Origin: Pohlia nutans
Taxonomy: Eukaryota; Streptophyta; Bryopsida; Bryales; Mniaceae
Direction: 5' to 3'
Assembly (NCBI GenBank): GCA_022496805.1
Contig: CM040090.1
Coordinates: forward strand, 10,534,001-10,598,000
DNA: 64,000 bases
The notes beneath the pieces are model-generated. The model saw nothing but the letters and a program-made list of their open reading frames with translations. It ran no database searches and had not been told where the DNA came from. A program made the translations under genes and the position numbers. This document shows positions 1 through 10,265 of the stretch, one piece after another. The stretch's first letter is position 1. Each line of letters begins with the position of its first letter.

Positions 1-1648
1 TTGATATTATTTAGTATTATTATTTTTTACATAAGTTGAAACATAATTTTTGGATGAAGAATGAATTAGTTAAAAAAAATCAAAGTTGAAGCATGACACA
101 CCCCATTCACGTCACATAGGTAGAGTTGTTTCTATTTAAAGAATATTTGTATTGCACACACTAAAGATGCTTAAACCAACAACAACGAATACATAACCAC
201 ACTTACATATACTAAAACCAACAAGAGAGAAATTCATTTCCACATGTAACTCATGCTAAAATCAACATCATTGGAGCATTGATTGTGGAAAATGCCCCTA
301 GTTGTTGATTTAAGGCGCCAGTTGGTAATAAATGGGGTAACCACCTTAAATAACATCAATATAGCCATCAACAACAATGCATAGTCATTACTACATCAAG
401 TTTCAAGCATTCGTGATCAAGTGTGAATAAGTGCTCAAATTTCAGACTTGTTGAAGTTTTATGGAATAATCATCCATCTTTTATAACGAGTGTTAACCCC
501 TAAGCTCTCAAGAGACTATTTTTTGCTTGCTACCCATTTTCTCGGGTTGTTCAGGTTCAAAAGAATAACTTTTTTCAAAACAAAAAATATGATGTCATAG
601 GTAAATGAGTCTTCTTTCGAATGCAATTGAAATTATGTTCATGCAATCAGAACTTTATTTAGGGGAATTTTTCAAAGTGAAAAACCTCAATTATGTTGAA
701 AACAATTTCAACAATTTGGGTAGGCTTGCACAAGAAAATTTAAGCCAATGAGGTTCATTGGGCACCTCAAAGGGACTTTTTTCCAATTCACATGAATTGC
801 ATGCCATGAGTTGTGGGCTCTTCCAACTGGAGGTGAGTTGAAGGGATAATTTAATTTAGCCAAAATCTCTTGCTATCCTTCATACCTCCATCCATTACAA
901 AGTCTCGTAAAAAATGCTAATGAATTGAACATCTTGTCAAATTGAGTTATACATTGGTTAACTCGGAGGTTAACTACTTCACCTTGAGGATGGTTAAAAG
1001 TGGCATATTATTTCAACTTTTTTTTGGTTTGGGAGTTTATCGAAGCAAGGCTACCCGGATTCTTCAGGGCTTAAATTTTCAAAAGTTTAACTTAATTTAC
1101 TATAATCTTGACATCCATACAGTCAAATGTTTTGAAATTTTGAAGGATGGTTTATAAAGATTAAGAGTACAAGATCCTATAGTTGACATGTAAAAAACAA
1201 TGTTTGAAATGCATTCAGAGATTATCAACAAAATGACCAAAATGAGGCAATTTTGGGTGGGAGACCCCCTCGGGCATTTAGGAATTAATAAGCGATGTGA
1301 AACCGCTAGAGGACAAAATGAAGGAAGAGTTCATGGGAAAATCTTGATTTAGTAGTTAGAGTGAAAAGAAAAGGTCATAATCTAATGTTTGATTCATAGA
1401 ACCCTTATTCTTGAGCAAAGTTTTATGATCTGCAGTTGAAGAATTAAATAGATCATTAGCTCTCACTAAGGAGAGACCATGAACGAGACCTCAAATAATA
1501 CGTTGAAAATAGTGGTGTGTTAAACCCCACCGTACATGTATTAGAGACAAGGTTTGCAATGTGTGATCCTTGCAATGGTTTCCAATGCAAGTTGATATCT
1601 TTTTCTTTAAAAATTGTTGGTGAGGCTTTGAGTTAGCCTTGAGACATC
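1..1648. other. AT-rich DNA without a recognisable gene
   Basis: No convincing exon or RNA gene was seen. At 493 there is a TTAACCCCTAAGC sequence like the ends of the piggyBac-type elements elsewhere in the window, but no matching right end was found. Confidence 0.5.
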
Positions 1649-1770
1649 ATAGCAGATAGATAGATAGAAATTCCGACACTATTTTAGGGCCGGCGTGAAT
1701 AAAATGCCCGTTCGTAATGTCAATGACCCGGTGCCCACCGGACAAGGGGACATCGGGACCGACATCATAG
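1649..1770 (+). repeat. GATA-tailed short dispersed repeat, copy 1
   Basis: A GATAGATAGATA run is followed by a conserved core containing GGCCGGCGTGAATAAA and GTGCCCACCGGACAAGGG. The same core occurs at 49637-49765 (reverse strand) and 55108-55220. The tetranucleotide end and dispersed copies suggest a SINE-like or simple-repeat-targeted element. No A/B box was found, so the class is unresolved. Confidence 0.7.
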
Positions 1771-2093
1771 CACAATAGAGCAGTGCAATAGAGCATCCTT
1801 TTGAAAATTGAATCAAAAGAGAATCTTCACTTAAATTCACTATTCTAAGTGATAGAGGAATGTTGTTAGTATTCCATGGATTTTGGAACCACCATGTTGT
1901 TACCACGTAAACTTAGTTTTTAATTGTAACTAGATTGTGATCCCATTGCAAAAGGGTGTTAGCTCCCATTGCTCTATTATGCTATGATCAATGACAACAA
2001 ATGAAAAAGAAAAAAAATGTAATGAGCAACCAAAAGTATCATTCCCTTGTAGAATGAATGCTGCAAAAATGCATTAGAGGTGCAACATGGATT

Positions 2094-2230
2094 AAGGTAA
2101 ATATACTTTAAAGAGAGCATATACCTTAAAGCGTGCATATCTATTGCAGTGTGATATTTCAATCGTAAAATGTCACACTGCAGTAGATATGCACGTTTAA
2201 GGTAAACGCTCCTTTTAAAATACAATTGCT
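2094..2230. repeat. Small palindromic MITE remnant
   Basis: Arms of about 38 bp (2122-2159 and 2167-2204) are near-perfect inverted repeats beginning TACCTTAAAGCG and ending TTTAAGGTA. The TTAAAGCG and AAGGTAA motifs match the termini of the element at 5151-5469, so this is probably a shorter member of that family. Confidence 0.65.
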
Positions 2231-2288
2231 TTAGGTGCGAGTCGATGTAAACGGCTTTGCTCTCGTGAGTACATTTACCATTCTTGTA

Positions 2289-2620
2289 CAGTGGGGTACC
2301 AATCAAAATGTCGTTTTCGAATTCGCAGTGAGAAAATGTTCAGTACTGCCAACTTTGAAAACCTCCCGAGAGCTCAACAATTGGTGTTTTACCACGAATT
2401 TTTTACCAAAGAATTATCTTTTAAGTTAATTATATGTATGCCAAATTTCAAGGCCAAAAGATTCACCAAAACAAAGTCATTCAAAATCTACCAACATTGG
2501 TAGTTATTCACTGCTGCCAACTTTGACAGCCTCCAAAAGATTGAATTAATTTTTTTTATCATGAAATTCTTGGAACAAAAGCCTCTCTATTGAAGGAGAC
2601 CAATGGCACACTTTTATTTT
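2289..2620 (+). repeat. Fragment of the mariner-like foldback element
   Basis: It starts with CAGTGGGGTACCAATCAAAA after a TA dinucleotide and continues with the same tandem units (CCAACTTTGA...) that build the arms of the large foldback at 32735-34961. Only about one and a half units are present and there is no second arm. Confidence 0.75.
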
Positions 2621-3433
2621 TTTAAAGGCAGGCACCCTTCAAAATACCTACATGGCAACACTTTTTGATTAAAGCAACGGACTCTCAAAGGAGGTTTGGG
2701 TTGAACAAGAATGGAAACCCAAACTATAGTCGAGAGGCCGTTGATTTTTTTTATAAAAAACCAAAACTATATTTTAATGTCTATTTTCAACTCACTTCAT
2801 TGGACTCTCAACAAAGTTTGCCCAATGGCACACTTTGACCAAATTTTTTTTATAAGAAACTCAATATGAAATTGAAGTATTAATAATTATTGATTAACAT
2901 ATATATGACCATGTGAACTCCCTTTGTACTAGAATCCCGTGGGCGGAGAAAGATGCTCTTGATTCACTTCAATTGAAGTGAAAGCTTATTACATTTTTCA
3001 ATAACAATTTTTTGCACTCAGATTTCACTAAGAGTTCTTTATTCTTCTTTAGGAATATCAACTACAACTTCAACAAAAGTTTTATTTTTTATTTATCTAT
3101 TGGATGGAAGTACACAAATTGATGGTGGATGAGAAGAAAGAAAAGGGTAAAATTACATGCAAGCAAACAAACTAGAACCCTCTGACCAAGGAAAATAGCT
3201 CTTGATTCATCAAAAGAAATGTCTAAGAAATGCTTTAACTAAATCACTCAAACAAACCTTTTCAAGATTAACAAATGAAATGAAGAAATAAGATACATAC
3301 CCTCATGAAGTCCTCTTATGCAAAGTTGTCACAATCGGCTCAAATAGCAAACATGCCTGCTTCAGTACACACATTGCAAAGATTGGCTTCATTGAAGACT
3401 TGAAATAACATAGATCAGCCACAAACAATTCCA
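2621..3433. other. AT-rich DNA, nothing recognised
   Basis: No exon, RNA gene or clearly bounded repeat was identified. Confidence 0.5.
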
Positions 3434-4012
3434 TTAACCCTTAAATGCCTAGAGTCCTCTCCAAATTCGGCACTTTTGCAAAGATGCATTATAAAATGCA
3501 ACCTAGAGGGATATTTTGAACTTGATATATGAATACAAGTTGTACATTATGAGTTTTAGATTCTATCCATACAAATAGATCTATGATTGCTATTACCAAT
3601 AATTTTGTGTAAAATTTGAAACATGAAATTCAAAATTATTTTGTAATTCAATTACAAATAGGATATTAACATACAATCTACGAATGAATTTTTTTGTGAT
3701 TGGTTGAATTTACTACTCAAAGTGTAGGGATTTTTGGAGATTTTTTGATTGCTTAATTTTATGAGTTGAATTTTTTAAAGCACCTTTACACTGAAATCTT
3801 CAAAATTTTGGGTGAATCACTACAACATGAAATGAGGCATAAAAATTTCACAAATCATCCCCTTTCTAATTGGATCACATATGCATGAAGCTAACTTCCC
3901 ATAGAATCTAGAGTAAAAATCCCACATTGCAACAAGTACATGACAAATGAGAAATTATGGATGAAATTTGTACATCGTCCAAAAAATGGACGCTCAGGCA
4001 GTTAGGGGTTAA
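3434..4012 (+). mobile_element. piggyBac-type MITE, family B, copy 1
   Basis: TTAA flanks both ends. The left end is TTAACCCTTAAATGCCTAG and the right end is CAGTTAGGGGTTAA. The TTAA duplication and CCC-starting inverted ends are hallmarks of the piggyBac superfamily. No coding capacity was seen, so it is non-autonomous. A hairpin (GTCCA...TGGAC, 3976-3992) lies just inside the right end. Other copies lie at 7145-7712, 28545-29053, 29870-30441, 38838-39414 and 48736-49240. Confidence 0.8.
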
Positions 4013-4464
4013 AAACATGCATATTAGTAATGTCCCATATTGCCGAAAGCACAGTATTCATCCAACCTAAGGTGGAGGTGCAGAAAACCGTGCGGGTCAG
4101 AAATCCGTGCAGTAGGCTTCAGGGCCAGGTTCCATAAATTTACCCAACCTGGTTCCAGAAAGTGTCCAAGAGTGCACTAATTCCGTCCATGCTTGGAAAA
4201 ATTGAGTGCTTTTGATTGGTGCAGAAGCGCTCTATTTTGAGAATCGAATCTGTTATAAAAACCAGGACCCTATGAACGGTTTATGGCCACTCTATGAGTC
4301 CACACTCAAAAATTCACAAGAAATCATTGACTTACTCGAAAAATGTGTTTTTTTGGGGGATGGATTTGTACTGACTTTGCAGACCATCAAAAAATTCTAA
4401 ACTTTTTCCACCACTGTCCTAAGTAAGCAAACCTGAAATTTGCACGGTTTCTGGCACTTCTACC

Positions 4465-5016
4465 TTAACCCTTTAACGTCCTGATTCAACACTGTTTTCA
4501 AAGATTTGTTATAAAATGGTTGATGAAAAACGAAAATGGTGTTGATGTACAAAACAAAGTTGTAAATGTCAATGTGTAGATAACATCTGTACGGTTGGAT
4601 TCATCATATTTAATATTAATATTTTAAAAGTAATTTTGCAAGGTTATCTCTTGAAATTCAATTAAAAATCCAAAATTAACACAAAAGAATTTAAAAATAT
4701 TGTAATGAAATTAGAATGACATGCACTATGAGATGGTATGGTTTCCATTATTTGATTCTACTTACTATGGAAAATCACATTTAAGGTTTTTCTTTTTGAA
4801 CTAAGATTGAAACTTGACATTAATCACTTTTGTAATTTTTCAAAAATTCACATTATCTTATTTGGAAGATCCATACCGTACAAATGGTATTCAACTAGCA
4901 CAAGAATGGAAAAAAAAATTTAAAAATGGATGAAAAACATCCGGTACCTACAGAAATCGAGCTGCTGAAATTCATCCGGCGTCCAGAATCTGGACGCCGA
5001 CGCGCTAAAGGGTTAA
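4465..5016 (+). mobile_element. piggyBac-type MITE, family A, copy 1
   Basis: It is bounded by TTAA, with left end CCCTTTAACGTCC and right end CGCGCTAAAGGG. It is about 550 bp and very similar to 30591-31140, with older copies at 37838-38404 and 50957-51489. A palindrome (GTCCAGA...TCTGGAC) at 4978-4998 precedes the right end. The near identity of copies 1 and 2 suggests recent activity. Confidence 0.85.
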
Positions 5017-5150
5017 GCATCTCACCAATAAATCCAATGAAACATACATGTCACTGCTCGTTGACGACAGAACATCACAGTGTGTCAGAAGACCGTACCT
5101 GCATGGATCATTATCACATATTTTGGCTTTGCTCTTTCTAAAATTACCAA

Positions 5151-5469
5151 TAAGGTAACTATATCTTAAAGCGTTCACCTTACAAACTGAGCCTATTTAC
5201 ACATATAAAACAGAAAATATTTTCAGTAGGTCTTGATAGCAAGTTCAAGAGGATTCCTACACACTTTAGCATGCATTATTTGGACACCGTATGAATAAGT
5301 TATGAATTTCCAAAGTGCCGAGTATAGGTTTACCTTAAAGCGACCCTAAACTCAAATGTTCAGATTGTGCACATTCTCATCAACAGTAGGGTGTCAGAAT
5401 CTACTTATTATGGAAGATTGAGCTATGGACGCTTTAAGGAAATGGTCGCTTTAAGATATAGTTACCTTA
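5151..5469. mobile_element. MITE with 23-bp perfect terminal inverted repeats
   Basis: The left end begins TAAGGTAACTATATCTTAAA and the right end is its exact reverse complement. Internal CTTAAAGCG motifs repeat the theme. The element is 319 bp and non-coding. Superfamily is uncertain because the flanking duplication is not clear. Confidence 0.75.
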
Positions 5470-5839
5470 GTGGCATACACGTTAGAGCAAGCCCAGCAGT
5501 TTGTCAATGTGCATCAAGTCCACATGCAAGTTGGTGTGAGAGAATTAGGAACTTCCCCAGCAACAAACATCAAGCATGCTTAGAATAAAGGTCATCAATC
5601 AATTTTAAACTACTACTTTTGAGACAATCGTAAGGATGGAGAATAAATTTACTAAAGTTAACTTCATAAAGTGGGAGCATGGTCTTGTCACAGAGTAAGA
5701 CAAAGTGCTTGATGGGAAAATCACATCCGCCATATGGACAATATTTGGAGTTGAAATATCAAACTCCAAACTATGAGAGGCACTTTACCAGTCAAAAATA
5801 GCGTTGGTGAGTGGAAAAAGGATGTTGTTCCCCCTGCTC

Positions 5840-7148
5840 TTAACCCATAAACGTCAAGAGGACCTAGGCGGGGCACCCCGAGAGGCATTTAAATATTTGG
5901 AGGAGATTTTTATTTTTATTTTTTATTTATTTATTTGGTTTAACCCCTAAAGGACCAGGTGGATACATTGTGTCCACAAATAATTTCATTACTTTAATAA
6001 CTTGTTTGGATTTCATAATTTTGACTCAATGTTAACTAAAGAATTGGAAATGTTCGTTTCAAGAACACAAAAATCCTTCAAGATTTGCAATAACTTTGAT
6101 TGATTCAACGAGAAAAAATTAAAACGTCAACGTAGGTGAACTTGGGACATGGTAGTTAGAGCGGTTGATGACTTGGAGGCCGTTTTCACACTTTGACGTC
6201 ACATTTGTAAAAAAAAAAAGTGTCCAATATGTAAACTATTTGCCATTACTGCATCATTAACACTATAAAATAATTACAAAAATGTTTAAATATATTTTAA
6301 AAGGAATCTTTTCAAAATAAATGGAATCTTGTCTACATATTTTATATTATTTTGGATTAATTTAGAATATTCCAAATATATATTTGAATTCTTTAAAACA
6401 TTTTTGCAATGTAAAAATTAATAACAATCACAAACACCGGCTCAACGAGTCATCAACAAGTCACTTCACCCAAACATAAATCTTTGATAATCAATCATTG
6501 TTGTTGTATTTAGTTTTAGAACACCATTTTTGTGGGCACCTAGATATAGTACATCTTTGTATGCTCCTCAACTTTCAAATGCTAATCATGGTTTTTAAAT
6601 TTATGAGAAAGTTTGCGATGAATGACCTGTTGATTTTATTCAAAATTTTCAAAAATCGACTTATGATCAAACCTTATAATCATGTCATATACACGGTAGA
6701 TTGTTGTGAAAATTGATGTACAGTCTCATGACTAAGTCCTTTTTGAACTTCAACGGTGAAGTTTTTTACATGACTACCAATCAAGAGATACAATTGCCTT
6801 TCTGAAAGCATCACGAGAAAGTGATAAAATTTTAGGAATGAGCATGGTCCTTTAGGGGTTAAAACGATTTTGTTGTCCAACATTGTTGCGGTACTATAGC
6901 ACTGCGACACTTTTCAAAAAACGACCTCACCTGCTCCAACCTCAACTCCTACTCATTTTGATATCTTCGTTTGCTTGCCAATGTTTTCATAATCTCCCAA
7001 ATGAGGCGCAAATTTGGAATTTAGATCGCTTTTTCAGTAGCTTTCCAATGCATCAATCCTCGCTTGATTTGGTTTAGAAAATCCACTTTCTCTACATTAT
7101 TCTCTCATAAATAAGCCCATGGGGCTTACCTTGACGTTTAAGGGTTAA
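5840..7148. mobile_element. piggyBac-type MITE interrupted by another MITE
   Basis: Outer ends TTAACCCATAAACGTCAAG and CTTGACGTTTAAGGGTTAA are inverted repeats flanked by TTAA. Without the inner element (5940-6862) the host element would be about 390 bp. The right TTAA (7145-7148) is shared with the next element, family B copy 2. Confidence 0.75.
5940..6862. mobile_element. piggyBac-type MITE nested in 5840-7148
   Basis: TTAA flanks both sides and the ends are CCCCTAAAGGACCA and TGGTCCTTTAGGGG, a 14-bp perfect inverted repeat. It is 923 bp including both TTAA copies and has no convincing gene. Degenerate related ends occur near 24930 and 58600. Confidence 0.8.
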
Positions 7149-7712
7149 TCGCTTAAGCGTTCATTTTTTGAACGATGTACATATTTCATCCACGTTTTCT
7201 CATCTGTCATGCACTTTTTGCAAGGAAATGAAACACAATAAAATTCTATGGTAAGATGACTTCATGCATGTGTGATCCAATTAGAATGGGGATGATTTGT
7301 GAAAAAATTATGCCTCTTTTCATGTTGAAGTGATTCACCAAAAATTTAAAAGATTTTAGTCTTAGTGTGCTCTTGTAAAAAAATAAAAAAAAAGCAATAA
7401 AAAAAATCTCCAAAAATCACTACATCCAGAGTATTAAATTCCAACCCATCACATCAAATTTCATTTACATTTGAAAGGTTGATATCTTATTGGTGATTGA
7501 ATTACAAGTTATTTTTGAATTTCAAATTTCAATTTTTATACAAAATATTGGTAATAGCAATTGCAGATCTAATTGTTTGGATATAATTTATAGTTTATAA
7601 TATAAAACTTTAATTTATACATAAAGTTCAAAATATCCATCTTGCTTACGTTTTATGATGCATCTTGCAAAATTGCCAAATTTGGAGAAGGTTGAGGATG
7701 TTTAGGGGCTTA
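7145..7712 (-). mobile_element. piggyBac-type MITE, family B, copy 2
   Basis: Reverse-strand relative of the element at 3434-4012. It begins at TTAA 7145-7148 and carries the conserved hairpin (CGTTCA...TGAACG, 7158-7174). The far end is degraded (GTTTAGGGGCTTAG near 7700). Confidence 0.75.
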
Positions 7713-7720
7713 GACATTAT

Positions 7721-8200
7721 GTGGTCCACTCAGTGGAAATGTTTTGTGGCTACAAAAATAAATTTGATGCTATTTTTTACTCATTTTTGAGGGAATTATT
7801 CACTACTATTCAGCCAAATGGCTTCTCCCAATATAGTGAAATTAGCCAATTTTATACTATATACAAAATCCCCTACAAACGTATTAAGAAAATTAGAATA
7901 TTTTGCCAAAAAAGGCTTTCAAATCTTCACATCTATGAAAATTTTGCTAAAGAGGCTAAATTCCTCACCTTCATATGGGGACAATTTTTTTATGCGTCGT
8001 TCATCATAGCTATAGCATTTTACAACAACTCCAAAACTCCATTCTTTGCTACAATGATGAGAAAACTTCCTAATACCCATAATTCTATACAAATTCAAAG
8101 TAGAAAAATTCCTATCATCCATGAGCCCATGGATAAAATTGTCTCAACCTTCAAATCTATATTTATTAGTGTTTTTAGGATGAACAAAAAGAAAGAATAA
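7721..8200 (+). CDS. Unrecognised 159-residue open frame, possibly spurious
   Basis: An open frame runs from ATG for 159 codons in AT-rich DNA. The product is rich in Ile, Phe, Lys and Asn, with a hydrophobic stretch near residues 85-105. I recognise no domain, and no promoter or splice signal supports it. It lies directly after a MITE, in a region where A-rich composition can keep a frame open by chance. It may be a transposon relic or not a gene. Confidence 0.12.
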   Translation: MVHSVEMFCGYKNKFDAIFYSFLRELFTTIQPNGFSQYSEISQFYTIYKIPYKRIKKIRIFCQKRLSNLHIYENFAKEAKFLTFIWGQFFYASFIIAIAFYNNSKTPFFATMMRKLPNTHNSIQIQSRKIPIIHEPMDKIVSTFKSIFISVFRMNKKKE

Positions 8201-8886
8201 AAAATGCTCTCCTAAAAAAGAAAAAGGCTCTTGTCGTCATAATATATTGAAGTGGAGACATCCAAAAGTGCCAATATCTACCTATGTGGATTTTTTTTAA
8301 GAACAATTACAAAAAAAACTTTTGCATGTAGAGTATAACTTATAACCTTGCAAATAAGTATCCAAATGATAAGTTATTTGATGCGTCATAACCCTCTTTT
8401 GATTGCATTGATGAAATTATAAACAATAAGTTTCATAATAAAAACTATGTTCAATAACAAAAGTGGCAGTTTTGGGTCTCCCCACTTTTATAGTTTTAGG
8501 TACGAGAGATGATGTTAGGGAAGGATGGTCCTGGTTTGATTGGAACAAGAGATGATATTAGCCACTGAATATACTGACCCTTTGAACAGAAGTAGATGCT
8601 ACCTTTGAAAATAGATATTAGTATGGCTCAAATGTATATAGGGTGTACATGAGAGGACCATTGCAAGCACAAAATCTACCCAACAAATTTGACATTCTTA
8701 CAATTGGAGGCTTCTCCAATATTATTAACAGTTCCCCATCATAAAGAGATTTATGGTGATTGGTAGAGAATTTAATAGGCTTACAAAGGTGACTTGGATG
8801 AATGTCATTTGAGGTTGTATAAGAAAGTTACAAGGCTTTGAATTTGTTTGTGATCAAGTTTCTGGACGCTAGGACTTTTAGGGGTT

Positions 8887-9140
8887 AGAGAAGACGGTTG
8901 TAGTACAAGAAATGCTATTAGAGAAGATGGTCGTAGTACAAGAGATGCTATTAGAGAAGATTGTTGTAGTACGAGAGATGATATTAGAGAGGGGGATGGT
9001 CCGGATACCAGAGTTGATATTAGAGAGAAGAATGGTCCTGACACGAGGGTTGATATTAGAGAGAAGAATGGTCCTGGCACGAGAGATGACATTAGAGAAG
9101 GATGGTCCTGGTCAAAGATATGAAATTCAGAGAAGGTGAT
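8887..9140 (+). repeat. Minisatellite, about 36-bp units
   Basis: Seven or so imperfect tandem units resemble AGAGAAGATGGTCGTAGTAC plus AAGAGATGCTATTAG, drifting along the array. Related single units appear near 8505 and 39790. The array keeps both strands open, which explains Leu/Glu-rich and Ser/Leu/Val-rich translations here that I do not regard as genes. Confidence 0.8.
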
Positions 9141-9149
9141 ATTAAAGAG

Positions 9150-9640
9150 GAATGGGCCTACCGAACCCTGCAAAACCGGCGTGTGGCTAACATACACCTC
9201 CCCCAGAGAGGCAGGCAAAACCGACACTACGCGACACCCGGCACATACCCGGCAACCGCCCCCAGGTCAAACCCGGCTTTCTCGCGCAGCCGACCCAGGA
9301 TACCACCGATGACGTGACGGTGGGCTCGACGCATTTCGTCCAGAACCGGCGGATGTCGTTGAGACCCGGTTGATACCCGGCCACGACTAGGTCTACCGCC
9401 GCCAAGTAGCACCGCTCCTGTTTGAGTGCGCCATTGCAGGCCTCCATCGCTCCGGCCAGTAGACGCCGATCCTCTCTAGCTGCTTCTGATCCCCTTCTGG
9501 ATCTGCTTTGCTTGTGCAGCCTCTGCATCGCCATTGCAGCAGCTGCATTGCATTGTATTGCGTGAACACTCTAGGCCGGCGCGCGCAGGCTGGGCGAGCT
9601 CGGTGAGTTCGAGATTGTATGTACCGACACGGGATCACGG
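9150..9640 (+). promoter_or_regulatory. GC- and CpG-rich promoter-like segment
   Basis: Base composition changes sharply from AT-rich flanks to GC-rich, CpG-dense DNA. A possible splice donor (CTCGGTGAGTTC near 9600) would fit a 5' untranslated exon of the deacetylase gene whose coding part starts at 12284. This link is inference from order and strand only. Confidence 0.3.
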
Positions 9641-9700
9641 ATGCTTAATTCTTCTGTGCAGGTATGCATATCATGCTGGGTGTACATTTTTTGAACTAAA

Positions 9701-10265
9701 TCCGTCAGAGTTATGGGTTTTGCAGCTTTATAAACTAAGTGGACATGTTCTAGGCTCTGTCAGTTCAAAATGGTTTTCCAACTTCAAGATGTAGAACCAT
9801 TAATTAAGTTACTTCCGAGTCGGTAAATGATTTCGAACACCCGATGTTATGGATCCGTGACTCCTTTGTAGTTTCCCGTTTCCCTACGAACCTCAACATT
9901 TGAAATCCGTCAGGGTTATGGGTTTTGCAGCCTCATGGAAGGGGTCATGTAGGCTCTGTCAGTTCAAAATGGTTTTCCAACTTAGAATATGAAGAACCAC
10001 TACTTAAGTAACTTCCGAATCGGTGAATGATTTCGAACACCCGATGTTATGTATCCATGACTCTTTTTGTCGTTTCCCATTTCCTTGCCATCCGTCAGGG
10101 TTATGGGTTTTGAAGTGTACATGTAGGCTCTGTCAGTTCAAAATGGTCTCCCAACTTCAAGATGTAGAAAATGAAGATATAACATTAATTAAGTAACTAA
10201 ATGATTTCGAATACCCGATTCTATTGATCCTTTTTTGTAGTTTCCCGTTTCCCTACGAACCTCTG
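9701..10265 (+). repeat. Three-copy tandem repeat of about 170-206 bp
   Basis: Units start at about 9701, 9907 and 10091, each with CCGTCAGRGTTATGGGTTTT, then CTCTGTCAGTTCAAAATGG, then ATGATTTCGAACACCCGAT (third unit slightly different). Unit lengths fall from about 206 to about 170 bp by small deletions. No coding potential was seen. Confidence 0.85.

Noticed and set aside
8805..9227. Leu/Ser-rich 140-residue minus-strand frame
   Set aside because: It is the translation of the 36-bp minisatellite; no splice or start context supports it.
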